DNA from: Rhizobium sullae
GTDB taxonomy: Bacteria > Pseudomonadota > Alphaproteobacteria > Rhizobiales > Rhizobiaceae
NCBI RefSeq assembly: GCF_025200715.1
Contig: NZ_CP104144.1
Span: forward strand, 310,001 to 374,000
DNA length: 64,000 nt
Reading direction: 5' to 3'
The notes under the pieces were generated by a model. That model did no database searches and was not told the origin of the DNA. It worked only from the letters and a program-made list of their open reading frames with translations. Shown in pieces: positions 17,095-27,620 of the stretch (the first letter of the stretch is position 1; every line of letters begins with the position of its first letter). A program made the position numbers and the translations under genes.

Positions 17095-17396
17095 TTGGCG
17101 GCGTTACCTGTTCAACGTCTCCACAATGTACCTGAATTTTGGCAGGCGGCTTTGATGCCGATCAAGAAAGCGCCCCGCTCGGGACGCGCGGCAATCACCT
17201 GACCGAAAGCCAGCTGCCGCTGAAGCCGGCATGGTGCAGCCCCGCGGTTACGTAGGGGCATCTGCGCATCAGATCCCACAGCAAGCCGCTGGCTCCGGGG
17301 GCAGGGCTGAAGCTCCTTCGCCATATCGTTCGGGCAGGCGCTTGAGCGCATCTTCATCGAGAGCCATCGTGAAATCCCTCGCAATCTTGTCTTGCT
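17095..17396. other. 300-base gap with no confident gene
   Basis: Between the ATPase debris and the deacetylase gene. On the minus strand a 32-codon frame begins at 17367 (MALDEDALKRLPERYGEGAS) with a GAGGG 11 bases upstream and a stop near 17269. After that stop another frame reads ARPERGAFLIGIKAACQNSG. Together they could be one small decayed gene downstream of the deacetylase gene, but I recognise no family. Confidence 0.35.
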
Positions 17397-18272
17397 TTAT
17401 TGTCCCGAGGCCGCTTCGAGCGCCTCGAAATGACTGGTGATCTGCGCCCCGGTTGCAATCCAGACATTGCCCTTGTTGAGAACGTGCTTGAGGAAGTCGC
17501 GAAGGATATGCCAGCGCATGGGCCGCCCGGATACCTGCGGATGCAGGACCATGGTCGTGACACCGCCCCAGGCATGGGTCGCCTCGAATTCGTCGATCCA
17601 AAGTGGAAGCACGGCTTCTCTGCCAAACAACGTGCCCGGGCTCATTCGGCTCTTCATGCCGAAATTCCAATCATCGAAGGCGAAGTTGACGGGAATCTCC
17701 ACCGGGCCGGTCGATCCGTCGGCGCCGGCGTGGCGATAGGGCAGGATGTCATCGCGGAAGGAGCTCGAATAGCGGATGCCGGACTTTTTCAGGTAGGCGA
17801 GCAGTTCGGGGAAATTCTCCCCGGAAGGTGCGCGATAGCCGACGGGACGGACCCCCAGAGCCGACTGCAGCGCCTCGAAGCCACGGTCGATTTCCTCGAA
17901 CGCCTCGTCGCATTTGGTACGGTCCGGCAGCTTGTGAAGAAATCCGTGGTGGCCGATCTCGTGGCCCGCCGCGACCATGGCTTCGCACTGCACAGGGTGG
18001 GCAAGCGCCGTCCAGCCCGGCGTGAAGAAAGTCGCCTTCAGGCCGAGTTCGTCCATCAGTTCGAGGATCTTGGCAATGCCGACGCGTGCGTCGTAGCCAC
18101 CGTGCGAAGTCGTCACCATGCGGTCGACATTGGACGGGTTGTTGCCGATCCAGGCCGTTTCGGCGTCGACGTCGAAACCGATGAACAGCGCGCTTCTCGC
18201 CCCGTTCGGCCAGATCATCTTCGGCGTCTTCGGGGCAGGGTTCAGTGGGCGGGGGGAAAGGTCAAACGTCAT
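17397..18272 (-). CDS. Polysaccharide deacetylase family (PuuE-like) hydrolase
   Basis: 291 aa, NodB-homology fold: LFIGFDVDAETAWIG holds the first metal/catalytic aspartates, AAGHEIGHHGFLHKL the histidine pair, RPVGYRAPSGENFPELL the RxP motif, and TMVLHPQVSGRPMR the C-terminal histidine. The short, signal-less form resembles PuuE/HpuP amidohydrolases that act on small N-acyl or cyclic amides rather than on polysaccharide. Last gene of the operon led by the ArgH-like lyase, so it probably works on a substrate or product of that pathway. Confidence 0.87.
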   Translation of the reverse strand: MTFDLSPRPLNPAPKTPKMIWPNGARSALFIGFDVDAETAWIGNNPSNVDRMVTTSHGGYDARVGIAKILELMDELGLKATFFTPGWTALAHPVQCEAMVAAGHEIGHHGFLHKLPDRTKCDEAFEEIDRGFEALQSALGVRPVGYRAPSGENFPELLAYLKKSGIRYSSSFRDDILPYRHAGADGSTGPVEIPVNFAFDDWNFGMKSRMSPGTLFGREAVLPLWIDEFEATHAWGGVTTMVLHPQVSGRPMRWHILRDFLKHVLNKGNVWIATGAQITSHFEALEAASGQ

Positions 18273-18283
18273 GTCTCAGCCCT

Positions 18284-19675
18284 TCATCGAAAGGTGGGCG
18301 TGCTGTCGGCGTGACCGGCCATCAGCGCTTCGATTTCAGTGCAGTCCTCGATCTGCTCGAGATTGCCGAGTGCCTGCAACAGGGTGTCTCCACCATCGAG
18401 GGTCAGGCTCATACCGGCAAGTTTGCGAAACTTGGCTTCGACAGCTGCAGGCTGCATTGGGCGCTCCGCCGAACCGGTAGCGCGCGGCACCATGCGATCG
18501 GTCTGCGTACCGTCCCCGAAGGTCAAAGTCACGATCGGCTCGTCCATGGCACCCATGGCATCGTCGACGGCGATGGCCATTTTTTCCATCAACGCGTGCA
18601 CGTCGGGATGGTTACGGCACTCCTCGGTATAGGCTTCGAGGCCTGCCGTTCCAAACACGCAGCGCGCGGCAAGTGCATAGGGCAGGCTCATTTGCGTAGG
18701 GGCCATGGCGCCGCCCACTTTCGCGCCACACATGTCCTTCAGCATGGCGCTCATGCGAAGGTCTATGCGGGCGATGTCGCCGGCTTCTCGACCGGTTTCC
18801 GCCAGCAGGTCCTGAAGCGCGTCGACGGCCGAATGTGCGCCCCGGCAGGATGCATAGGGCTTCAAGACGGCGCGATTGATCTTCCAGACCTCGCCGAGGC
18901 TTTCGGCCAGAAGCTCGGGGTGGCAGGCAGACTTGTTGTAGGCATTGAAAAAGCCGCCCCACACTTCATCGAAAACGCGCGACGGGCCAGCAAAGCCGTT
19001 CGCCGCCAAAAGGGCCGCCAGAAGACCTCCTTCGGCCGCGCGACCGGCGTGAAGCTTTTTCGCCTGCGAGCCGTCATGGATGAAGGCCCAGAGGCCGGAG
19101 GAAAAGCTGGTGGCGAGTGTGATGGCGTCGCGCGTTGCCGTGACATCGAGGCCGAGCAGATTGGCGGCCGCCGCAGCGGCGGCCAGCGTGCCGCATGTGC
19201 CCGTCGAATGCCAGCCCAGCCCGTTATGGGCGTCATAGCCGCCGGTGGCTTCCAGAATACGGCGTCCGACATCGTAACCGGCGACGACTGCGGCAATCAT
19301 GCGCTTGCCGTCTATCGGCCGCCCGGCCTCGTGCAGGGCCGAAAACAGGGCTGGCAGAATAACGGCGCCTGAATGATCGCAACCGCCGGCGTCGTCCAAT
19401 TCGAAGGCATGGGCCGCGATACCGTTGACGAGTGCTGCGTCGCGACCGGACCCAGCAAGGCCCGTTCCCCACAGGCGCACCCGGCCGGCCGGGCGCATTG
19501 CCTGAACGGAGATGTAGAATTCCGTGGAGCGAGCGCCGGCGAGCGCTGCGCCCAGCGTATCGGAAATATGGATTTTCGCCTTGGCGACGACACCGGAGGG
19601 CAGGGTGTCGTAGTCGAGCGCGGAAACGAAACGGGCCAGCCTGTCGATCGGCGTGTCGGGGAGAGAACGGTTCAT
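18284..19675 (-). CDS. MmgE/PrpD family protein
   Basis: 463 aa, full length for the family. Motifs: SDTLGAALAGARSTEF near residue 35, HAFELDDAGGCDHSGAVILP near 85, AAVVAGYDVGRRI and GWHSTGTCGTLAAAAAAANL near 150. The family includes 2-methylcitrate dehydratase, cis-aconitate decarboxylase and iminodisuccinate epimerase, so sequence family alone does not fix the reaction. Here it shares an operon with an ArgH-like C-N lyase and an amino-acid importer. That pairing favours an epimerase-like role on an N-substituted dicarboxylate (inference). Confidence 0.9.
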   Translation of the reverse strand: MNRSLPDTPIDRLARFVSALDYDTLPSGVVAKAKIHISDTLGAALAGARSTEFYISVQAMRPAGRVRLWGTGLAGSGRDAALVNGIAAHAFELDDAGGCDHSGAVILPALFSALHEAGRPIDGKRMIAAVVAGYDVGRRILEATGGYDAHNGLGWHSTGTCGTLAAAAAAANLLGLDVTATRDAITLATSFSSGLWAFIHDGSQAKKLHAGRAAEGGLLAALLAANGFAGPSRVFDEVWGGFFNAYNKSACHPELLAESLGEVWKINRAVLKPYASCRGAHSAVDALQDLLAETGREAGDIARIDLRMSAMLKDMCGAKVGGAMAPTQMSLPYALAARCVFGTAGLEAYTEECRNHPDVHALMEKMAIAVDDAMGAMDEPIVTLTFGDGTQTDRMVPRATGSAERPMQPAAVEAKFRKLAGMSLTLDGGDTLLQALGNLEQIEDCTEIEALMAGHADSTPTFR

Positions 19676-19730
19676 GAAAATGCTCGGAAGGCGAGGATTG
19701 CGCGGCCAGCGAAGGCGATGCGGAAGGAAC

Positions 19731-19758
19731 GCCCGACCGCTAAGGGTCGCGGTCGGGC
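19731..19758. terminator. GC-rich hairpin between the MmgE/PrpD and binding-protein genes
   Basis: GCCCGACCGC at 19731-19740 and GCGGTCGGGC at 19749-19758 form a perfect 10-bp stem with an 8-base loop. T-rich sequence (TTTCTT) follows only on the plus strand. For the minus-strand operon it could act as a 3' stabiliser that raises binding-protein mRNA over downstream enzyme mRNA. Confidence 0.65.
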
Positions 19759-19783
19759 TTTCTTGAAGTCGGATGCCGCAGGC

Positions 19784-20611
19784 TTACTTCACGGCTTCGC
19801 CGTTGATGTAGATGCCGTCGAGCATGGTGCCTTCCAGGCCGTGTTTGGCAAAGATCGCCTTGTATTCGTCGGAAGCCATCAGAGCCTTCAGTGCGGCGGC
19901 ATAGGCGTCGCGCAGTGCCGGATCCTTCTTGGAGAAGGCCATGCCCTGATAAACGGCCGTGATGGGCTCGCCGACGATGGCGTAGGTGTCCTTTTCCAGG
20001 TTCATGAGGTAGGGCAGGGTTTCCGAACCCTGCACTGCGCCGTCGAGGCGGCCCTGCTTCAGCTGCGCGCGCGCGTCCGCCGAGCCTTCCGTGCCAACCA
20101 CCTTGATGGCCGCAAGCCCTTTGGCCTCGCAGTTGGCGGCGCTCCATTTGGCGGTTTCATCCGGGAAGGACGTGCGGCGGCTCATGCCCACCGTCTTGCC
20201 GCAGAAGTCCGCCGGGGTCTTGAACTCCTCCTTGCGGGAAGCGGAGGTGTAGAACTGCGCGCCGGACTTCATGTAATCGACGAAGTCGAGCGTATCGCGG
20301 CGCTTCGGGAGATCGCTCATGCCGCTATGGATCAGATCGACGCGGCCCGTCTGGAGAGACGATATCATCTGCTCGAAGCCGATATCCGCCCATTCGACAT
20401 TCGTGCCCAATTGCTTGGCGAGGGCCAGGCCGAGGTCGATGTCGACCCCCATCAGCGTATTGGTTGCGGGGTCCTTGTATTCCATCGGCGGGTAGTTCGG
20501 CTGGTTGGCGACGACGACCTTGCCAGCGGACTTGATCCGATCAGGCACGCCTTCGGCATGCACGACCGTGGACGCAAGCAATGCGGCGATGGTGATAAGA
20601 GCTGTTTTCAT
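19784..20611 (-). CDS. Periplasmic substrate-binding protein, polar amino-acid type (family 3)
   Basis: 275 aa. Signal peptide MKTALITIAALLASTVVHAE is followed by the family 3 fold: KVVVANQPNYPPMEYKD, GVDIDLGLALAKQLG and DLIHSGMSDLPKRRDTLDFV. Start ATG 20611 with GGGGAA upstream. Partner of the ATPase and permease genes just upstream in the operon. The fold binds amino-acid-like solutes; the operon context suggests an aspartate-derived or other anionic amino acid. Confidence 0.92.
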   Translation of the reverse strand: MKTALITIAALLASTVVHAEGVPDRIKSAGKVVVANQPNYPPMEYKDPATNTLMGVDIDLGLALAKQLGTNVEWADIGFEQMISSLQTGRVDLIHSGMSDLPKRRDTLDFVDYMKSGAQFYTSASRKEEFKTPADFCGKTVGMSRRTSFPDETAKWSAANCEAKGLAAIKVVGTEGSADARAQLKQGRLDGAVQGSETLPYLMNLEKDTYAIVGEPITAVYQGMAFSKKDPALRDAYAAALKALMASDEYKAIFAKHGLEGTMLDGIYINGEAVK

Positions 20612-20692
20612 GTGAGTTCCCCTTTTAGAACTGGGTTGGATTGACTTTTGTTCTGAATCACGGGCCGGCCAGCTTGAACGGCCCAATTGGTT

Positions 20693-21463
20693 TCAGCTGT
20701 GTACAGCCTTGATGAATTCGATGGTGCGGGGGCTTTTCGGCGAACTGAGAACTTCCGATGCCGGACCGATCTCGACCATCTTGCCCGCTTCCATGAAGGC
20801 GACGGTATTCGCGACGTTGCGGGCAAAGCCCAGTTCGTGGGTCACCACGATCATGGTCATGCCGCTGGCGGCGAGATCCTTCATAACGTCCAGCACCTCG
20901 GAGACGAGTTCCGGGTCGAGCGCCGAGGTGGGCTCGTCGAACAGGATAAGTTCGGGGCGCATGCACATTGCACGGGCAATCGCCACGCGCTGTTGCTGAC
21001 CGCCGGAGAGCTGCGAGGGATAGTGCCCGGCCTTGTCGCCCAGACCCACACGCACTATCAGATCTTCGGCACGCTTGCGGACTTCGGCCACCGGCTCGCG
21101 GAGAACCTGGACGGGACCTTCCATGATATTTTCAAGCGCGGTCTTGTGCGGAAACAAATTGAACCGCTGGAAGACCATGCCGATGTGGCGGCGCTGTCGC
21201 GACATTTCCGCGTCGCTGATCTCATAGAGGTTATTGCCTTCGCGGCGATAGCCGACCAACTCGTCGTTCACCCAGATCGCGCCCGAATTCATCTTCTCAA
21301 GCTGGTTGATACAGCGCAGGAAGGTGCTCTTGCCCGATCCTGAAGGACCGATGATGCAGCAGACTTCGCCTTTGGCGATTTCGAGGCTGACTTTGTCGAG
21401 CGCCGTGAAAGTCCCGTAAAGCTTGGTGACGTCAACGGCCTTTACAACGATATTCTTGCTCAT
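20693..21463 (-). CDS. ABC transporter ATP-binding protein, polar amino-acid type
   Basis: 256 aa. Walker [20 protein letters not shown]-loop VFQRFNLFPHKTALENI, signature [15 protein letters not shown], Walker [16 protein letters not shown] chose ATG 21463 (GAGG eight bases upstream) over the GTG at 21475 that overlaps the permease end. Energises import with the adjacent permease and binding protein. Confidence 0.93.
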   Translation of the reverse strand: MSKNIVVKAVDVTKLYGTFTALDKVSLEIAKGEVCCIIGPSGSGKSTFLRCINQLEKMNSGAIWVNDELVGYRREGNNLYEISDAEMSRQRRHIGMVFQRFNLFPHKTALENIMEGPVQVLREPVAEVRKRAEDLIVRVGLGDKAGHYPSQLSGGQQQRVAIARAMCMRPELILFDEPTSALDPELVSEVLDVMKDLAASGMTMIVVTHELGFARNVANTVAFMEAGKMVEIGPASEVLSSPKSPRTIEFIKAVHS

Positions 21464-21471
21464 CTCGTACC

Positions 21472-22340
21472 TCACATCGAAGCGCTGACGGCTTTGCTGC
21501 CGCGACCGAAATATTGCTCGATATAATGCTGGACGATCGAGAGGACGGATACGACGGCGAGATACCAGAAGCTGGCGACCAGTAGCAGTTCGAGCACGCG
21601 GGTATTCGCGAAATAGATGATTTGTGCGTTGTGCAGGATTTCCGAATACTGGATGACGCTGGCAAGGGAGGTGAGCTTGACCATGCCGATCACCTCGTTG
21701 CCGATCGGTGGAACCATGACGCGCATGGCCTGCGGCAGGACGATGCGGCGCAGCATCTTCATCTGCGTCATCCCGATCGAACGGGCCGCTTCGTACTGGC
21801 CGCTATCTACCGACAGAAGGCCGCTGCGCACCACTTCCGACGTATAGGCTCCCTGGGAAATGCCAAGCCCCAGCATTGCGGCGACGAAGGGCGTCATGAC
21901 GTCAACGGTGCGAAACTCGAATAGGCCGGGAATGCCCATGGTTGGGAAGATCAGCGCCAGGTTGAACCAGATCATCAGCTGGAGCAGAGCCGGCGCGCCA
22001 CGGAAGATCCAGACATAGCCTACCGCGATGGACGACAGGACCGGATTGCCGGAGACGCGCATGATGGCGATGACGACGCCCAGGATGATACCGAGCGTCA
22101 TGGCCGCAACGGTCATGACCAGCGTGCTCTTCAAGCCATCCAGAATGGCGGGCGCGAAGAGGAAATCGCGGACGTAGCTCCACTCGATCTGGCCGACGCT
22201 GAACGCGCGCACGATGGCGGCCAGCACCAGAAGCACGGCCGCCGCCGCGATCATGCGCCCGATATGCCGCTTCGCAACCAGCGTCAGGTGTGCGATTTCG
22301 TATTTTTGATCCAGCGTGCTGGGTGATGTTTCGGCTGTGC

Positions 22341-22344
<4 letters not shown>
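21472..22344 (-). CDS. ABC transporter permease, polar amino-acid type
   Basis: 290 aa, with an N-terminal cytoplasmic stretch and about five or six membrane segments. EAA loop: YEAARSIGMTQMKMLRRIVL and PQAMRVMVPPIGNEVIGMVK. HisM/GlnP family. The start overlaps the lyase stop by four bases. One permease gene is present, so a homodimer is likely. Confidence 0.92.
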
Positions 22345-23801
<1,457 letters not shown>

Positions 23802-23955
23802 GATTGTTCCTTTTTTGTCAAAAATTTAGGCAAATTTCACATGTGGTCGTAATTGGGGCAAGCGAAGTTAATTCCTTGACCTATGAAGAAAACGACTAGC
23901 CAGTTGTAGGCTCGGCGCTTAGTCTGGATTCGACTAAACCGCATGCGAGGCCAGG

Positions 23956-24855
23956 GTGTCAGGTCGTAAGCAGTTTCCATCGATGACAGCATTGCAGGTG
24001 CTGCTGGCGGTCGCCGAGCGAGGATCGACGAGCGCGGCGGCCGAGCCCTTGGCGCTATCGCAAAGCGCTGTCAGCAAGCAGTTGATCGGACTTGAGGAGA
24101 TGATTGGCGGCCCGGCATTCTCACGAACGCCGAACGGCATGGTTTCGACCGAACTTGGGGCCATCTACATCGAGCACGCGCGCACGGCCATCAAGGCCAT
24201 GGAAGATGCGGCCCTGAAGGTTGCGCGCCTCAAGCCTGGCCCTCGCGTTCTTCGTCTTCAGGTGCCTCCGATCTTCGGCGATCGCTGGCTGCTGCCACGT
24301 TTTGTGCAGTTCACGGAGGCTCATCCTGAAATCGAAGTGCAGTTCACGACCTTTGTATCGAAGACGCAGACCGAAGTGCCCGACGGGATGGTTCGCTTCG
24401 TCGTCACTCCGGTGGACGATGAGGAAGGTGAATATCTGTTCGGCCGCGACATTCGTCTGGTGAGCGCGCCCTCCTATTGGGAGAAGCTTGGCGAGTCGGC
24501 CTCGATTGACGCGGCGTCGAGGGGCGTGATGCTCGAGCATCCGCAGACCCCGTTTCACTGGTCGTTCTTTGCGGAGTTCAATGGAAAGCGCGGGCTTGAG
24601 GTTCGCCATACGATGCGCTTCGGTTACTACACGATGGTCATACGTGCAGCGCTCGCGGGTCAGGGCATGGCGTTGATTCCGCACGGATTGATCGCCGAGG
24701 ACCTAGCGGCGGGCCGTCTCGTCAATCCGGGAGGGTTTGGTTACCGAAGCGATTACGGCTATTGGTTCACCAGACCCCACAACCTTCCTACCAGCCAGTC
24801 CATGCTTCTGTTCAAGCAATGGATCTATGCTGAATCGAGGGCGGTGCAGGATTAG
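23956..24855 (+). CDS. LysR-family regulator (GcvA-like)
   Basis: 299 aa from GTG 23956; ATG 23983 is a shorter alternative at the HTH edge. LysR helix-turn-helix: ALQVLLAVAERGSTSAAAEP and LALSQSAVSKQLIGLEEMIG. C-terminal effector domain contains VRFVVTPVDDEEGEYLFGRD and LAGQGMALIPHGLIAEDL. It is divergent from the lyase operon with a 154-base gap and probably activates it in response to the imported substrate. Confidence 0.9.
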   Translation: MSGRKQFPSMTALQVLLAVAERGSTSAAAEPLALSQSAVSKQLIGLEEMIGGPAFSRTPNGMVSTELGAIYIEHARTAIKAMEDAALKVARLKPGPRVLRLQVPPIFGDRWLLPRFVQFTEAHPEIEVQFTTFVSKTQTEVPDGMVRFVVTPVDDEEGEYLFGRDIRLVSAPSYWEKLGESASIDAASRGVMLEHPQTPFHWSFFAEFNGKRGLEVRHTMRFGYYTMVIRAALAGQGMALIPHGLIAEDLAAGRLVNPGGFGYRSDYGYWFTRPHNLPTSQSMLLFKQWIYAESRAVQD

Positions 24856-24865
24856 GGTCAGGATC

Positions 24866-25339
24866 CTAGGACGTCAATCGCTTAAGCCCGTCTGCATCGA
24901 GCCGGTAGAAGAGCTTGTCCGGCTTTCGCTGTCCTCCCAGGCCGTCGTAGAATTCCAGAAGACGTTCGTCGTTCGCGTCGGCGGTCCAGTCGATGCGCGA
25001 TAGATCGCGCTGCAGGGCCAGTTCCGCCAGATAGGCCAGCAGCGCGCGCCCAACGCCCCGACCCCGGAAGGAACGACGCACGTAAAGCTCTTTCAGGAAA
25101 AGGCCGGGCTGAAGGTAGGGACCGGGATATATCGCGCTGTATGCGGCAAAGCCTATGACCAGAGAGTTCTCCATCGCGACGATGATTTCCGCGCCTTCGG
25201 GTCTGTTCTTCAGTCCCTTCAGGATCTCCTCGAGCGAGGGGCACGGCACCAGATAATGACCCTGCATCTCCTGAAAGACTTCGGCTAGCCCGGTGAGCAG
25301 CATCGGCTCAGCGTCCGCTGATTTGATGAGAAATGTCAT
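24866..25339 (-). CDS. GNAT family N-acetyltransferase
   Basis: 157 aa. Acetyl-CoA-binding motif A: LKELYVRRSFRGRGVGRALL; then AELALQRDLSRIDWTADANDE and FYDGLGGQRKPDKLFYRLDA, as in the GNAT class that acts on polyamines or amino-acid-like amines. Convergent with the LysR gene, 10 bases apart. Substrate unknown. Confidence 0.88.
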   Translation of the reverse strand: MTFLIKSADAEPMLLTGLAEVFQEMQGHYLVPCPSLEEILKGLKNRPEGAEIIVAMENSLVIGFAAYSAIYPGPYLQPGLFLKELYVRRSFRGRGVGRALLAYLAELALQRDLSRIDWTADANDERLLEFYDGLGGQRKPDKLFYRLDADGLKRLTS

Positions 25340-25802
25340 TCATGGCTCCTTGGCAAGTCCAATCTTTTCGAGATCGATTCGAGCATCGGATCATACAAGG
25401 GGGCGGAATCCAAGATACCGGTCCAGACGAAGCGCCCGAGTGTTGGCGGCCGCCCAGCACATCCAGGTGCTGACGTTGCAGGTCGCCGAGCGGGATGCCG
25501 TCATTGAGGGTCTGCAGCAGGAGCTGGCCCGATCTGGTAACGCCCGGGTTGTCCCCCTGAAGCGGTCGCCACGAGACGACGGCGGCTGAGAGCGGCACAT
25601 CATCCGGGCCGTTCCGGGCGCCGATCATGGTCGGCACCTCCTTCAACTCGCCCGTCGAGGCAGGGCTCGGGTGTGGCAGACGCTGCCAGCCCGTCAACCC
25701 TGTTCCGCACCAGCACCGAGAACAGGGTGTGACGGGCCGGCCTCCCGCGTCTGCCCCTGCCGCCTCGCCCTCGACGGAGAGGGCGAGCTGAAGGAGGCAC
25801 CC
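25340..25802 (+). promoter_or_regulatory. Structured leader region upstream of ardC
   Basis: No confident gene in these 460 bases. At 25443-25589 a plus-strand frame (AAAQHIQVLTLQVAERDAVI) looks like the C-terminal end of a lost coiled-coil plasmid protein. A long hairpin follows: GCCCGTCA+ACCCTGTT at 25689-25704 pairs with AACAGGGT+G+TGACGGGC at 25721-25737. A second hairpin pairs CTCGCCCTC at 25764-25772 with GAGGGCGAG at 25779-25787. The AAGGAGG ribosome site begins three bases after the second hairpin, so these stems could gate ardC translation. Confidence 0.5.
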
Positions 25803-26726
25803 ATGACCACAGATCGCAACCGCGAGACCCCGACCGATATCTACGAGCGCGTCACCAGCCAGATCATCGCCGCCATCGAAGCCGGCGCCGACGACTACCG
25901 CATGCCCTGGCACCACGACGGATCGGCCATCACCACGCCCGTCAACGTCGCCTCAAGCAAGGCTTATCGCGGCGTCAACATCCTCTCGCTCTGGGCTGCG
26001 GCGCACGCGGCCGGCTATCCCGCCGGCATCTGGGGCACCTACCGCCAATGGCAGGCGCTCGGAGCCCAGGTTCGCAAGGGCGGACGCGGCCACCTTGTCG
26101 TGTTCTGGAAGACCACCGATCGTGACGCGGCGGATGCCCAACACGGCGACGAGGATCGAGACGAGCCCGCCCGGCGTCTGTTCGCCCGCGGCTACACCGT
26201 GTTCAACTGCGCCCAGGTCGACGGCTACACGCCGCCCGAGATGCTGGTGCTGCCCGAGGCCGAGCGGATCGAGCGGGCCGAACGGTTCTGCGACGCCCTT
26301 GGTATCGACATCCGTCACGGCGGATCAAAGGCCTACTACCGCCCATCTACCGATCACGTGCAGATGCCGGAGTTTGCCTGCTTCCGCGACGCGCTCGCGT
26401 ACTACGCCGTGCTGCTCCATGAATGCGGCCACGCTTCCGGCGCCAAGCATCGCCTCGGCCGCGATCTTTCCGGACGGTTCGGTTCATCCGCCTACGCCAT
26501 GGAGGAATGCACGGTCGAGCTCTTGAGCGCGATGATCTGCGCCGATCTAAGCCTCAGCGTCGAACCACGACCCGACCATGCCCGCTACATCGCCTCCTGG
26601 CTCGAGGTGCTGCGTTCCGACAAGCGGGCCATCTTCACCGCCGCGAGCAAGGCGCAGCAGATCGCCGACTGGATGCACGCGCAGCAGAGCGAAGCTCGGA
26701 GGAACGAGGTCCGGGGCGCCGCATAG
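25803..26726 (+). CDS. ardC: ArdC-type antirestriction protein
   Basis: 307 aa. N-terminal single-strand DNA-binding domain (about 8-125; TDIYERVTSQIIAAIEAGAD, GTYRQWQALGAQVRKG) and C-terminal zincin-like metallopeptidase domain with LLHECGHASGAKHRLGRDL and the downstream glutamate in AMEECTVELLSAMI. ArdC-like proteins protect incoming plasmid DNA from host restriction during conjugation. A consensus GAAGGAGG lies upstream of ATG 25803. A C-terminal remnant of a second ardC lies at 32443-32730. Confidence 0.93.
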   Translation: MTTDRNRETPTDIYERVTSQIIAAIEAGADDYRMPWHHDGSAITTPVNVASSKAYRGVNILSLWAAAHAAGYPAGIWGTYRQWQALGAQVRKGGRGHLVVFWKTTDRDAADAQHGDEDRDEPARRLFARGYTVFNCAQVDGYTPPEMLVLPEAERIERAERFCDALGIDIRHGGSKAYYRPSTDHVQMPEFACFRDALAYYAVLLHECGHASGAKHRLGRDLSGRFGSSAYAMEECTVELLSAMICADLSLSVEPRPDHARYIASWLEVLRSDKRAIFTAASKAQQIADWMHAQQSEARRNEVRGAA

Positions 26727-26741
26727 GCGCCCCGCAGCTGC

Positions 26742-27620
26742 TCATTTCTCGGCGGCGATGGCAGCGCCCGACCAGGCCCGTGCCGTCGCCGCGACGACGG
26801 CAAGAGTTGCCGTGGTTCCTTCCGCCTCGCCTTTTTCAAAGTCGCCTTCAGTCTGGGCCATGGCGTTCGTTACATGCGCAAAGCAGATGACCGACCGGTT
26901 CATCGCGGTTGCAAACGCATACAGGGCGGCTGCCTCCATCTCCACAGCGAGTGCGCCCCGCTCCCGTGCGGACGCGATCGCAATCGCGGTTTCGCGATAA
27001 GGCGCATCCGTCGTCCAGGTCGCACCGCGATGGACAGTGACGCCAGAAAGCCCCGACAGAGCCCTCTCGACGTGAGCGAGAAGCCCTGCGTCGGGGGCTT
27101 CGGCGAAGGCCGCCGGCGGAAGATAATGGTAGCTCGTGCCTTCGTCGCGCAGCGCACGATCGATCAGGACGAAGTATGGTGTCGGCCCAATATCGGCTAT
27201 CTGACCGGCAGACGTGACGCTGATCAGCAGGTTACCGCCGGACGCGAAGAGCTGCTCGGCTACGAGCACGGCAAAGGAGGCCCCTACCGCGCACCCGACG
27301 ATCCCGATCTCGCCGATACCGTCGATCTCAAAGATTATTAGCTCGGTGTGATAACAGGCCCAACCCTCGTGAACCCGCCCCACACCCTTCCGGTTGAGGT
27401 GCCGCACCACATCGCCGTCCGGGTCGAGCACGCAGATTGCGGGGATGCTGACGAGCGGTAGACGCTTCTGGCGCCGCGCTTCGCGTAAAAGAGCCTCCGG
27501 CCGGAATACAGATGGAGCAAGGTAGTCTTTGCCGGTCAGGATCGGCCACACCGCATCGCTGGGGTGTTCGTCGTCTATTTTCTCTTCCATGAGACTTGCC
27601 GGATCCGATTTCAAAATCAT
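26742..27620 (-). CDS. Nucleoside phosphorylase family protein
   Basis: 292 aa. Conserved PNP/UdP family features: GCAVGASFAVLVAEQLFASG (phosphate and base site region), LLISVTSAGQIADIG and GALAVEMEAAALYAFATAM with the ribose-binding MEAA motif. Start ATG 27620 overlaps the stop of the ArsR-rhodanese gene (ATGA), so both are co-transcribed. It may release bases from nucleosides or cleave 5'-methylthio- or S-linked nucleosides; the sulfur-gene context hints at a thio-nucleoside, which is inference. Confidence 0.86.
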   Translation of the reverse strand: MILKSDPASLMEEKIDDEHPSDAVWPILTGKDYLAPSVFRPEALLREARRQKRLPLVSIPAICVLDPDGDVVRHLNRKGVGRVHEGWACYHTELIIFEIDGIGEIGIVGCAVGASFAVLVAEQLFASGGNLLISVTSAGQIADIGPTPYFVLIDRALRDEGTSYHYLPPAAFAEAPDAGLLAHVERALSGLSGVTVHRGATWTTDAPYRETAIAIASARERGALAVEMEAAALYAFATAMNRSVICFAHVTNAMAQTEGDFEKGEAEGTTATLAVVAATARAWSGAAIAAEK

